This document shows positions 26,950-34,794 of a stretch of DNA of 44,893 bases, one piece after another. Source of the DNA: Sinorhizobium fredii USDA 205 (GTDB lineage Bacteria > Pseudomonadota > Alphaproteobacteria > Rhizobiales > Rhizobiaceae); assembly GCF_001461695.1 (NCBI RefSeq), contig NZ_AUTC01000158.1:1-44893 (forward strand). Direction: 5' to 3'. Positions within the stretch are counted from its first letter, which is position 1. The number at the start of each line of letters is the position of its first letter. The translations under genes were made by a program, and so were the position numbers. The notes below the pieces were generated by a model, which made no database searches, was not told where the DNA came from, and was given only the letters and a program-made list of their open reading frames with translations.

Positions 26950-27012
26950 GGCCGGTTCTTGCTTGGCCGGATAATGGTAGGGAAAAAATGCAACCGGTGC
27001 AGTCAACTTGCA

Positions 27013-27026
27013 TTGATGTGCGTCAA
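27013..27026. promoter_or_regulatory. Orphan FixK/FNR box
   Basis: TTGATGTGCGTCAA, a strict match identical to 9283-9296. It lies 64 bp after the DUF3775 breakpoint. No recognisable gene begins within range on either strand; 27027-27417 holds nothing I can name. It may be left over from a lost gene. Confidence 0.7.
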
Positions 27027-27417
27027 CGCAGGTCGCGCATTCGCGTGTCAGACCTCGATCAACCGAACGGCCCCGAGAAATCGTCTCTTTTGCCAGGTCC
27101 CGGCGGCAGCCGACGTTGAAGAGTCCGCCTCGAGTTCGTCGGCTCTTCCGGTTTCGTATGCTTCCAGGCCCGTCCATTGGCCTTCGAGATCTGCAATTGA
27201 TCGCACAGGGGCAACAGTGGTCGCATGAAACCGTCCCGAACAGACACCTTGGGCAGCCCATCATGGCAAGATCTCCCCCTCCGTATAGGCCATGATCCCG
27301 CAGGTTGTTTCGATGTCAAAAAGTGTACCGGCGATATCCCGCGTACGTTCGCCGAACACACGAGCACTTGGCGCACGATCTCGCCCAGCACCTTTTGCCC
27401 ACTCGGACGACGCAACG

Positions 27418-27431
27418 TTGATGTTCATCAA
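27418..27431. promoter_or_regulatory. FixK/FNR box for the glucokinase-like gene
   Basis: TTGATGTTCATCAA, a strict match. The predicted start near 27466 gives a 24-nt leader to 27490. Confidence 0.8.
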
Positions 27432-27489
27432 AGTGGAAAGCGCAAAGATGCTGCACAGTGCGGTAAGCAGGGAGAGCTAGGAGGACGTG

Positions 27490-28440
27490 GTGAGCAAATC
27501 TACACACGACGCGGTCGTCGCAGATATAGGTGAGACGCATATGCGCTTTGCTGTCGCCAATAGCGACAAGCTGTCGATTGACCATTATGTGCAGTTCGTC
27601 AACTATGCGTTTGCCTCCGTGGCCCAAGCTCTGACTGCGTACCTCAAGTCCATTCCCAGCTCTCCCCCGGCGCTTGCCATCGCAATTACCAACGGCGCAC
27701 CGACCCTTAGCGCCGAGCTCGAGCGCACACTGATTGCCACACGCATCAAAAGCGATGTCACACCGCGCGTCACAATCGTCGACCCGCTCGATGCGCTTTC
27801 ACTCGCGCTACCCGATTTGGGTCCGCACGACATCGAACGCATCGGCGGAGAAAATGCCGATGTCGGCGCACCGAAGGCCGTCATCAGTGTCGGCAACGCG
27901 CTCGGGGTTGCGACTGCGAGCCAAGCCAATGGCGCCTGGGCGGCATTCCACGGTCATGCAGGAAACATATCCTTTGCGCCTCAGACGCAAGAGGAGCTCG
28001 ATATTCTCAAGCGAATCCGGGGCAATACGGATTATGTTTCGGTCGAACATCTGCTGTCGGCCCCGGGGCTCAGCCATCTCTATGAACTACTGCTCGAAAT
28101 TTCCGGCCAGATTGCGCGTTCCATTCCGGCGACAGAAATCGTCGATGCCGCCGGTGAGGGCGACACCATTGCCGCGGACGCGCTGAACCACTTCACAACC
28201 TGGCTTGGCAGGTTTGCAAGCGACGTCGCGCTGATCTACGACGCCCGCGGCGGCATCTATCTCTGGGGGCCCATCCTGCGGAGAATGGAAAGTGTGCTCA
28301 GGCACGATCACTTCCGCGCCGCCTTCGTCGCCAAAGGAAAACGCTTACCCTGGCTGGAGGGGATACCGGCTTTCCTCATTCGCAGCGAAGACGCCATATT
28401 ACGGGGCGCAGCGATGGCGCTCTCCCGGCAGAGAGGCTGA
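27490..28440 (+). CDS. Glucokinase-family protein with degenerate active site
   Basis: 316-aa member of the bacterial glucokinase (Glk) fold family. Order and spacing follow E. coli Glk, but key residues differ. The phosphate loop DxGGTN is DIGETH (12-17) and GTGLG is GNALG (135-139). The segment carrying the catalytic Asp (INDFTA) reads IVDPLDA, and the sugar-binding EGGH reads HGHAGN (154-159). GGIYLWGP and the PVYLI-like end are retained. Glucose phosphorylation is therefore doubtful; a sensory or other role is possible. GTG at 27490 has AGGAGG five bases upstream, better than the GTG at 27487. It is downstream of the strict box at 27418. Confidence 0.83.
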   Translation: MSKSTHDAVVADIGETHMRFAVANSDKLSIDHYVQFVNYAFASVAQALTAYLKSIPSSPPALAIAITNGAPTLSAELERTLIATRIKSDVTPRVTIVDPLDALSLALPDLGPHDIERIGGENADVGAPKAVISVGNALGVATASQANGAWAAFHGHAGNISFAPQTQEELDILKRIRGNTDYVSVEHLLSAPGLSHLYELLLEISGQIARSIPATEIVDAAGEGDTIAADALNHFTTWLGRFASDVALIYDARGGIYLWGPILRRMESVLRHDHFRAAFVAKGKRLPWLEGIPAFLIRSEDAILRGAAMALSRQRG

Positions 28441-28790
28441 GATGCGCGACGTATCGCTTTACAATTCGAGAGCTAGTCCGCGCAAGCACGCTTCAGCGCC
28501 GCTTTTTTCACACTACAAGTGGCACTTCATGCGCAGCCGGCACGCTATGGCCGAAACTCAGTACTCGTCTGCCTGCCGGTGAGCGCACTGCTCTTGCTCA
28601 GGAGGTCGCTGAGGAGCGACGCAATCATCAGCGCGATGACGCGGGATTTGCTGGGCTTCGTCATTCTGGGGTCCACGGACACCTTCATCGTTACCGAGAC
28701 CGATGACCGCCGCGCGCCACGAGAAGCATAGACCAGTGCGCTGGCCGTCGTAAAAACGAAGACGGGCAGTTTCTCAACCCGCCTTCGCTT
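28441..28790. other. Intergenic region without a supported gene
   Basis: 350 bp between the glucokinase-like gene and the box at 28791. Short open frames exist on both strands (a 70-aa plus frame ending at 28731, and a minus frame ending at 28545). None has a good ribosome site with recognisable family features, and the minus frame would run through the box. Confidence 0.5.
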
Positions 28791-28804
28791 TTGACGCGGA
28801 TCAA
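28791..28804. promoter_or_regulatory. FixK/FNR box for host-attachment copy 2
   Basis: TTGACGCGGATCAA, a strict match identical to the hsp20 box. The predicted start near 28839 leaves an 82-nt leader. Confidence 0.78.
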
Positions 28805-28920
28805 TAAGGCGCATCATGGGGAGCACGAGATCGATGCTCGACGACGCGAGAACCCCGTTTTGATGGCGCGGTGAGCGCGACACGATCGAAAACATCGTAG
28901 ATTCAAGAAAGGTGGACATC

Positions 28921-29364
28921 ATGGTGGCGACGAGAATTCCCCATGGCAGTTGGTTCCTGATTTGCGATGGGGCCAAGGCCCTCATCCTGCGCAACCAGGG
29001 CGATGCAGAACTGCTCAATCTTGTTCCGGTCGACGTCCTGTCCGAGCATCAACCGCCGACGCGGGATCTCGGAACGGATCGTCAGGGTCGCTATCAGGCG
29101 CAAGGCGGTGCGCGAAGCGCGATGCAGGAAACGGACTGGCACGATCAGGCCGAGAAAGCATTTCTTGCGCAGATCGCCGGGCAACTGGGCGATTCGATGC
29201 GCGACAATGGCGTTACCAAACTTGTTCTCGTTGCGCCGCCGCGCGTGCTCGGCATCCTGCGCAAGCGCTTGGACCCATCGACACGTGCCGCGGTAAGCGC
29301 CGAAGTGGCAAGGGATCTGGTAAAGTTCCCGATTCCGGAAATCGAGCACTATCTCTCGGCATGA
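28921..29364 (+). CDS. Host-attachment family protein, copy 2
   Basis: 147-aa paralogue of the protein at 20373. Shared blocks include FLICDGAKALILRNQGD, HQPPTRDLGTDRQG, SAMQETDWHD, APPRVLGILRKRLDPSTRAAV and a DLVKFPIPEIEHYLS end. It differs mainly at the N-terminus and around 100-115. No signal peptide or membrane segment is seen. ATG at 28921 has GGTGG upstream. Unlike copy 1 it stands alone behind its own box. DNA identity in the second half suggests a fairly recent duplication. Confidence 0.88.
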   Translation: MVATRIPHGSWFLICDGAKALILRNQGDAELLNLVPVDVLSEHQPPTRDLGTDRQGRYQAQGGARSAMQETDWHDQAEKAFLAQIAGQLGDSMRDNGVTKLVLVAPPRVLGILRKRLDPSTRAAVSAEVARDLVKFPIPEIEHYLSA

Positions 29365-29429
29365 GATTTGCGCCAGGCGAGTGAGGGTCGTCGCGATCTC
29401 GGCGAGGCCTCACAAAGCCGGCACCGGCC

Positions 29430-30551
29430 TCAACGTTGCCTCGACCGGTATTGGCGCAGGCTGGCGAAACGAAAGTCTTCGACGGCCGCGCGGAGCATCA
29501 GCATCTCCCCGATCGTCTCGTAGTTCATCATGCCCACGAGGCGTCGGTCACGGTTGATGACTGCCGCGGCAGGCGCATTTCCGCTCTGCATAATGCGCAA
29601 GCTCTCATCGACCGGGGTCCCTTCGTCAATTGTCGGGATGTCCTTGCGCATGACGGTCCGCACGGGTGTTTCCGGACCGTTTTCCTTCATGGCACCGATG
29701 ATTCCGTCACGTGTCAGCAGCCCCTCGAACTGCCCATCCCGGTCGACCACCGGAAATTCATTCTGGCTGGTCGCAAGCAGCATCTCGACCGCCTCGTCGA
29801 CGCGCGCTGCTGTATCAAGCACCGTAAATTCCGTCACCATCACGTCGCCCACAGTGACGCCGCCGGAAATCGCCTGTAACTCGCTGCTCTGCGCTTCCGC
29901 TTCCGCCGCGAGATAGACGAAGATCGCAATGAGGATGAGCAGCGGATTGTAGAACAGCCCAGCAAGGCCCATCGCGAAGGCGGCTGCCTGCCCGATCGCG
30001 GCGGCAACTCTCGTGGCGCGCACCCTGGACCAGCGCCAGGCCAGAACAGCGCGCAAGACGCGGCCACCATCCATTGGAAAGGCCGGGATCATGTTGAACA
30101 GAACGATGAAGATATTGACGCCGGCAAGCCTCGCAAAGAAGTCGACGCGGGGGTCCTGTGGCTTGGCAAGTTCATCGAGGCCGACGGCGCCTCCAATGAC
30201 CATGATGAGCAAGGCGGCGATCACGACATTGACCAGGGGACCTGCGATCGCAATCACCAGTTCCTGGGATGGCTTGCTCGGATTGCGCTCCAGTCGCGCC
30301 ACGCCGCCGATCGGCAAGAGAGTTATGTCAGGCGTCTTGATGCCGTATCGGCGCGCAGCGGCGATGTGCCCGAATTCGTGCAGGACCACGCATGCGAAGA
30401 CGCTGACGATGAATGCGACGCCTTCCCAGGCTGCGGGCGCCCCACCGATCTGGTAGTGCATCAGCCAGACCCAGATGAGCAGGAGCACGAACGTCATATG
30501 CACACGGATTTCGGTTCCCGCGACAGTCCCAAGCTTCACTGACCATTCCAT
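29430..30551 (-). CDS. Site-2 protease (M50) with two CBS domains
   Basis: 373-aa integral-membrane zinc protease that cuts substrates inside the bilayer. Transmembrane helices span about 18-35 and 45-65, the latter carrying the metal site HEFGH. More helices lie near 100-120 and 195-220, and the third zinc ligand is in NMIPAFPMDGG. Tandem CBS domains (about 235-350) would sense adenine nucleotides. All catalytic residues are present. The start ATG at 30551 is 1 base from the stop of the upstream HtrA-type gene, so the two are translationally coupled. The pair resembles a regulated-proteolysis module, although the HtrA partner is damaged. Confidence 0.92.
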   Translation of the reverse strand: MEWSVKLGTVAGTEIRVHMTFVLLLIWVWLMHYQIGGAPAAWEGVAFIVSVFACVVLHEFGHIAAARRYGIKTPDITLLPIGGVARLERNPSKPSQELVIAIAGPLVNVVIAALLIMVIGGAVGLDELAKPQDPRVDFFARLAGVNIFIVLFNMIPAFPMDGGRVLRAVLAWRWSRVRATRVAAAIGQAAAFAMGLAGLFYNPLLILIAIFVYLAAEAEAQSSELQAISGGVTVGDVMVTEFTVLDTAARVDEAVEMLLATSQNEFPVVDRDGQFEGLLTRDGIIGAMKENGPETPVRTVMRKDIPTIDEGTPVDESLRIMQSGNAPAAAVINRDRRLVGMMNYETIGEMLMLRAAVEDFRFASLRQYRSRQR

Positions 30552-30552
30552 G

Positions 30553-31488
30553 TCATCTCACTCGCTGATGACCGAAGCAGCGGAAGCCCGTTGACCCATG
30601 ACGTGCGACGGGCACGAAACGGGCAGGTCGCCCGACACGCAAGCGGTTCTTGCTTTTATTCGACTTCAAAATTCCTGCGCGCAGGATATCGACGGATACC
30701 CCCTCGGCAACTTCCAGCACGTCTCGGATTTGACAGGCAGATGTGGCGGCCCCGCCGTTGATCGCCGTCAGATAATCGCCCGTCCTCAGGCCGATTAAGT
30801 GGGCGAGACTGCCAGTCGCAACGTCGACCAAGACCGGCCCTGTCGGCGCGCAAGCCGCTGAGACCGTCGGTGATGGGAAGCCAATGGTAACTGACTCGAG
30901 GATGCCCTCGTCTACGCTAAGTCGATCGTCTTCGCCTGGATCGGAAGACGTCAAATTGAGCATCTGCGACTTTTCTCCACGGCGGATATCGAGCGTGATG
31001 CGGGCGCCGGCCGGAAGCAAGCTGATTGCGTTCCTGAAGGCGGCCTCCGTCCGGAGCGTACGGCCATCGAGCGCCACGATGAAGTCGCCAAGCCGCAGGG
31101 CTTGCCGTTCCGCGGCCGAGTCGCAAGCGAGCTCGTTCACGACAAGCCTTAGCGCCTCAGCGGTCCCTCCGCCCTCGGCGTCCATCGCGGTCGTCACGGA
31201 AAGGTCGAGCCGACCACGCTTGTATTCTCCGTAAGCGATCAGCTCGCGCACGATTTGCACTGCTATGTCCAAGGGGATCGCGAAGGCTATGCCGGTGCTT
31301 GCTTCGCTGGGCGCGGGAATTCCGCGCGTGATGCCTATGATCTCACCGGAGGAGTTGACGAGCGCGCCGCCCGAGCTCCCGGGATTAACGGGCGCACTCA
31401 GGCCCGGTTCACTTCCGACCGCTTCAGCGGGAGGGCCAATGGCACCGAATATAACGGCAATCACCAGCAGCCTTGAGATCTCTTGCAT
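30553..31488 (-). CDS. HtrA/DegP-type protein lacking most of its protease domain
   Basis: 311-aa protein with a signal peptide or anchor (about 5-23, LLVIAVIFGAIGPPAEA). From there it passes almost directly into the end of a trypsin-like domain: VNPGSSGGALVNSSGEIIGI (34-53). Only the Ser of the catalytic triad (Ser 39 in GSSGG) is present. The His- and Asp-bearing regions, roughly 110 residues, are missing without breaking the frame. Two PDZ domains follow (about 110-175 and 205-265). It cannot be a serine protease as written but could still bind peptides. ATG at 31488 is behind GGAGCG. The strict box at 31541 gives an 18-nt leader. Confidence 0.82.
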   Translation of the reverse strand: MQEISRLLVIAVIFGAIGPPAEAVGSEPGLSAPVNPGSSGGALVNSSGEIIGITRGIPAPSEASTGIAFAIPLDIAVQIVRELIAYGEYKRGRLDLSVTTAMDAEGGGTAEALRLVVNELACDSAAERQALRLGDFIVALDGRTLRTEAAFRNAISLLPAGARITLDIRRGEKSQMLNLTSSDPGEDDRLSVDEGILESVTIGFPSPTVSAACAPTGPVLVDVATGSLAHLIGLRTGDYLTAINGGAATSACQIRDVLEVAEGVSVDILRAGILKSNKSKNRLRVGRPARFVPVARHGSTGFRCFGHQRVR

Positions 31489-31540
31489 GTTCGCGCTCCA
31501 ACCAGCGCCAGGATTTCAGCCGCCTTTGCATTCCAATGCA

Positions 31541-31554
31541 TTGACCCGCATCAA
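31541..31554. promoter_or_regulatory. FixK/FNR box for the HtrA/M50 operon
   Basis: TTGACCCGCATCAA, a strict match. The predicted start near 31506 is 18 nt before the ATG at 31488. Confidence 0.8.
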
Positions 31555-31609
31555 TTCGGGCTTCTGCGGCAGCCCGGCGGCGCTGGCAACACGGCGGATC
31601 GGCCCGATT

Positions 31610-31623
31610 TTGACGGGCATCAA
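31610..31623. promoter_or_regulatory. FixK/FNR box for the gene at 31780
   Basis: TTGACGGGCATCAA, a strict match. It is 69 bp from the HtrA box, so each divergent unit again has its own site. The predicted plus-strand start near 31658 gives a 122-nt leader. Confidence 0.75.
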
Positions 31624-31779
31624 AGACACCTTGCGACGCTTAGCGGAATGTACGCTTCAAATGCCAATCTGCGTTCAGGGATTGGACCTTCTTGGAGGGA
31701 TCGCCGCAGCGGCGCGGTAACCCAGCGAGCTCGAGATGCGCACCGCGAATGCCTGAGCACATGATCCGCCGGAGCGAGC

Positions 31780-32223
31780 ATGGCCATGGCCTATTCCGTC
31801 AACCTCATCAAGCCCCCTCAGGTCGACCAAACCTATCGATTGATAGAAGCCGTCGGCTACGGGGTCGACGTGGCCGGATGGCGTGAACTCTGTGCGACGA
31901 CTTTTGCGAGAAAATATATAACGCCCTACTCCGAGGAGATCATAACGGTCGAAAACTCACGCGGTTACATCGCAGGTGTCTGCCTGATGCGCACCACACA
32001 CCACGTATTGTACGGACGGCTTCTCGACGTGCCGGTCTTCATCATCATAAGTGCCGGAGACACGCCGGGCGTCTGTGATGCCCTTCTCGAATATTTGACG
32101 ACGGCGGCTTGCGACAAACAGTGCGGCTTCATTCGCGTCGCAAGTCCTGACCCTGCCAATTGGCCCGGCCCGCCCGGCGGACCGCGGCGGCAGGACCGCG
32201 GAATCCTCATACCGGTGCAATGA
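31780..32223 (+). CDS. Conserved hypothetical protein, GNAT-like pattern
   Basis: 147-aa soluble protein. A central RGYIAGVCLMRTTHHVLYGRLLDVPVFII strand pattern followed by a helix (TPGVCDALLEYLTTAACDKQCG) is reminiscent of a GNAT acetyltransferase fold. I see no clear acetyl-CoA loop (Q/RxxGxG/A), so this is only a structural hunch. The C-terminus is rich in Pro, Gly and Arg. ATG at 31780 has GGAG five bases upstream; a second ATG follows two codons later. Its upstream box is at 31610. It is convergent with the response-regulator pseudogene. Confidence 0.65.
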   Translation: MAMAYSVNLIKPPQVDQTYRLIEAVGYGVDVAGWRELCATTFARKYITPYSEEIITVENSRGYIAGVCLMRTTHHVLYGRLLDVPVFIIISAGDTPGVCDALLEYLTTAACDKQCGFIRVASPDPANWPGPPGGPRRQDRGILIPVQ

Positions 32224-32267
32224 ACCATTGATCCTAATCTAAGGTCAATGCGGGGCGTCGAAAATGC

Positions 32268-33001
32268 CTAGACGTCCTGCCGAATCGCCCTTGCGCTGAA
32301 GACATATCCGACGCCTCTCACGGTTTTTATGAGCGCCGGGTTGCCAGGGTCTCGCTCGATCTTGCGGCGCGGCCGGGCGATCTGGGCATCGATGGTTCGA
32401 TCGAAGGCTTCGAGGTTCCGGCCTCGGGTGAGATCCATCAATAGCTCGCGCTGCAACACACGGCCAGCATGGTTCACAAGCACACAGAGCATATCGAACT
32501 CGCCCGTCGTCAGAGAGATCTCCTTCCCGTCGTCAGCCAGCAATTGTCGGCGACCGACGTCAAGACGCCACCCCTCGAAGCTGTAGATTTCCGTTTGCGG
32601 CTCGCTGCTGCGGTTCAGCGATGCTCCTGGCTGCCGGCGCCGAAGGGCGCATTTCAGGCGCGCCAATACCTCGCGAAGATGGAAAGGCTTCGTGATGTAG
32701 TCGTCGGCGCCGAGCTCCAGCCCGACGATCCGATCGACGACGTCGTTGCGCCCGGTCAGATGATAATCGGTATGTCAGAGGAGGCCCTTATGTCGCGCGC
32801 AAGTGCCAAGCCGTCCTCTCCGGGTAGGACTAGATCGAGCAGAATGATGTCGATTGGCAACTTCTACAGGCAACTGCGCATCTGCTGGCCATCGCCTGCC
32901 ACGTTGACACAGTATCCCTCTTCTTCGAAATACCGAGCGAGCATCTCTTGGATTCTCGGGTCATCGTCGACGACGAGGATATGTTCGGGCGGCTTGGCCA
33001 T
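32268..33001 (-). pseudogene. OmpR-type response regulator, nonsense mutation plus frameshift
   Basis: ATG at 33001 opens a receiver domain with HILVVDDDPRIQEML and the phospho-acceptor Asp in IILLDLVLPGEDG. A TAG at 32864-32866 interrupts it after QMRSCL. Downstream, one base is missing at about 32760, where an expected leucine-threonine pair becomes TGA. The frame then resumes with TGRNDVVDR, LGADDYITKPFHL and a complete winged-helix domain ending GVGYVFSARA at 32268. Two independent lesions make inactivation convincing. A partner kinase is not adjacent; the FixL-like remnant at 35941 is a candidate (inference). Confidence 0.87.
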
Positions 33002-33194
33002 GCAGTCCCTCGAGACGCTTCAGCCAACGCAGTTACAGTCGGTTCCAAAATCGAACGAATTGTAACACATCCGTCGCCGCACAGCGTTCAAATTCTTCGG
33101 TCTGGATCAAAGGCAGGGAGACGCCATGAGCCTTCCAGCCAGTGCCGTGCAACAGGCGCGCCGCATGCTCGCCTTCAGCCGGCGGCACACACTG

Positions 33195-33252
33195 CCTTGA
33201 TGTCCCCAATGACCGACGATCGAATGATCGGCGATACTACGGCTGCGGTCTT
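33195..33252. repeat. BON-promoter repeat, short copy B with damaged box
   Basis: This stretch upstream of the BON pseudogene aligns with 23360-23414: CCTTGATGTCCCCAATGACC matches CTTGATATTCCTCAATGACT with substitutions and one base missing. The missing base destroys the 4-base spacing and the right half-site of the box. Confidence 0.7.
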
Positions 33253-33278
33253 TCAGATGCCTTGCGTCACGGGAGGAG

Positions 33279-33951
33279 ATGATGATCGATGACATGCGAC
33301 CGCGCCAGGACATCCTGAACGAACTTGAGTACAAGCCGACCATAGATGCTGCAAACATCGGTGTCATTATCGAGGACGGCATCGTGACCTTAATGGGTCA
33401 TGTGCTCAGCTATGCGGAAAAACACGCCGCGGAGCCCGTAGTCCAAAGGATAAAGGGCGTGCGGGCTATCGCGGAGGATATCGAGGTACGACTGCCGGAA
33501 CACAGGAAGACCGCTGACGATGAAATTGCCAGCCCGTCCTGAAAATCCTCGCCTGGCGCGCCTCCGAACGAGATTCAGGGTCAAGGTGCGGAAGGGGCTT
33601 GTCACCCTGAGTGGTGTGGTCGACCGGCGTTTTCAACGTTCGGCGGCGGAAAGCGCGGTGCGGGAACTCTCCGGCGTGAAGGGCATAATCAACCAGCTCA
33701 AGATCCGGCCTGCCCGCGTGGATGTCTCTGACCTCCGGCACGGCATCGAAGAGGCACTCGAACGCAACGCCGAGATTGAGGCCGAGAATATCGACGTCGA
33801 CGTTTCCGGCGGTCATGTGACATTACGCGGAAAGGTGCAGAGCCTGCGGGTACGGGTGATGGTGGAACGCGCCGCTTGGTCGGCGCCTGGAGTGACCGCC
33901 GTCGAGGATCATCTGAGCGTGGCCGACGCTCAGGAACGCCTGAGTCCGTGA
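33279..33951 (+). pseudogene. BON-domain protein duplicate, frameshifted
   Basis: Close copy of the BON gene at 23451. The first frame runs from ATG 33279 (behind GGGAGGAG) to a premature stop at 33540-33542, after EIASPS. Compared with the intact copy, one base is lost in GCCAGCC(G)CGTCC, about 11 bases are lost around 33563, and one base is gained in a GGG run near 33580. The remaining two BON domains (RKGLVTLSGVV and SGGHVTLRGKV) continue in another frame to 33951. The upstream box is also damaged, so promoter and gene have decayed together. Confidence 0.88.
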
Positions 33952-34199
33952 AAACAGCCGCGCGCCAATGTCATCCGGGGCGAGCATCCGCAGGAGACAG
34001 ACTCCTATCGCCTCATTCGAGGCGATCTGTCGATTGCCATCGCAGCAATTCGAGGTCGCGCCACGATCTGTCTCCCATGTAGAGAAAGGTCGCAGACAAG
34101 ATCGGTGAGGGCCGTCAGGCAAATGTCGCACGCATTCGTCCACCTGCCTCCGCTGCAGACCTCAAACATGATGAATTCCATCCATCGGGTAGGACCTCA

Positions 34200-34213
34200 T
34201 TGATGCGAATCAA
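34200..34213. promoter_or_regulatory. FixK/FNR box for DUF3775
   Basis: TTGATGCGAATCAA, a strict match; the surrounding CATTGATGCGAATCAACGA is duplicated at 26761. The predicted start near 34248 gives a 56-nt leader. Confidence 0.8.
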
Positions 34214-34303
34214 CGAGTATCGACACAGATGTTGGTATGATCGCGGGTGCGCGACTTTCCGAATGGTCCCGCAGAGCGAACCAATGGAATCTGGAGAACC
34301 GAG

Positions 34304-34723
34304 ATGAGTGAGGCTTGGAACCTGTCGATCTCGCCCGAGAAAGTATGCTACCTCATCATCAAGGCACGCGAGTTCGATGCCAAAGATGCGGTCACGGAGC
34401 CCGATCCGGCATCCAATGCCAGCGACGACATGATGGTATCGGTGCTTGAAGATCAGCCGGACGACCCTGTGGAAGTTGAGCTCGAGAGCCTGATCTCGGA
34501 CCTGAACGAGGACGAGCAGATCGACCTCGTGGCGCTGTCCTGGCTCGGCCGTGGCGATGGCAACGTCGACGACTGGGAGAGCATTCGCGCCGAAGCCGCT
34601 GCTGCCCACAATGACCGGACCACGTCATACCTGCTCGGTACACCTTTATTGGCGGACTATCTGGAGGAAGCCATGGCACAATTCGGCGAGTCCTGCCAGG
34701 AATATGAGATGGTCCGCCTCTAG
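34304..34723 (+). CDS. DUF3775 protein
   Basis: 139-aa protein with the family N-terminus LSISPEKVCYLIIKAREFDAK, an acidic middle (VLEDQPDDPVEVELESL) and the conserved NEDEQIDLVALSWLGRGDG, AHNDRTTSYLLGTPLLADYLEEAMAQFG. It is soluble, with unknown function; in rhizobia and relatives it is widespread near stress genes. ATG at 34304 follows GGAGAACCGAG; the frame opens earlier at 34247 without homology. A 5' duplicate of this unit lies at 26763-26949. Confidence 0.88.
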   Translation: MSEAWNLSISPEKVCYLIIKAREFDAKDAVTEPDPASNASDDMMVSVLEDQPDDPVEVELESLISDLNEDEQIDLVALSWLGRGDGNVDDWESIRAEAAAAHNDRTTSYLLGTPLLADYLEEAMAQFGESCQEYEMVRL

Positions 34724-34794
34724 ATTCCGCAGTTGAAGATGGGACGGAAAATCGCACACTCCATCTCGCTCTAAGCCACGCGATCGCCAAGGCA

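Noticed and set aside
28545..29018. 157-aa minus-strand frame
   Set aside because: It is antisense to the host-attachment gene start, runs through a strict box and shows no family pattern.
32229..32250. TTGAT and GTCAA half-sites after the gene at 31780
   Set aside because: Spacing is far from 4 bases; more likely a chance inverted repeat between convergent genes.
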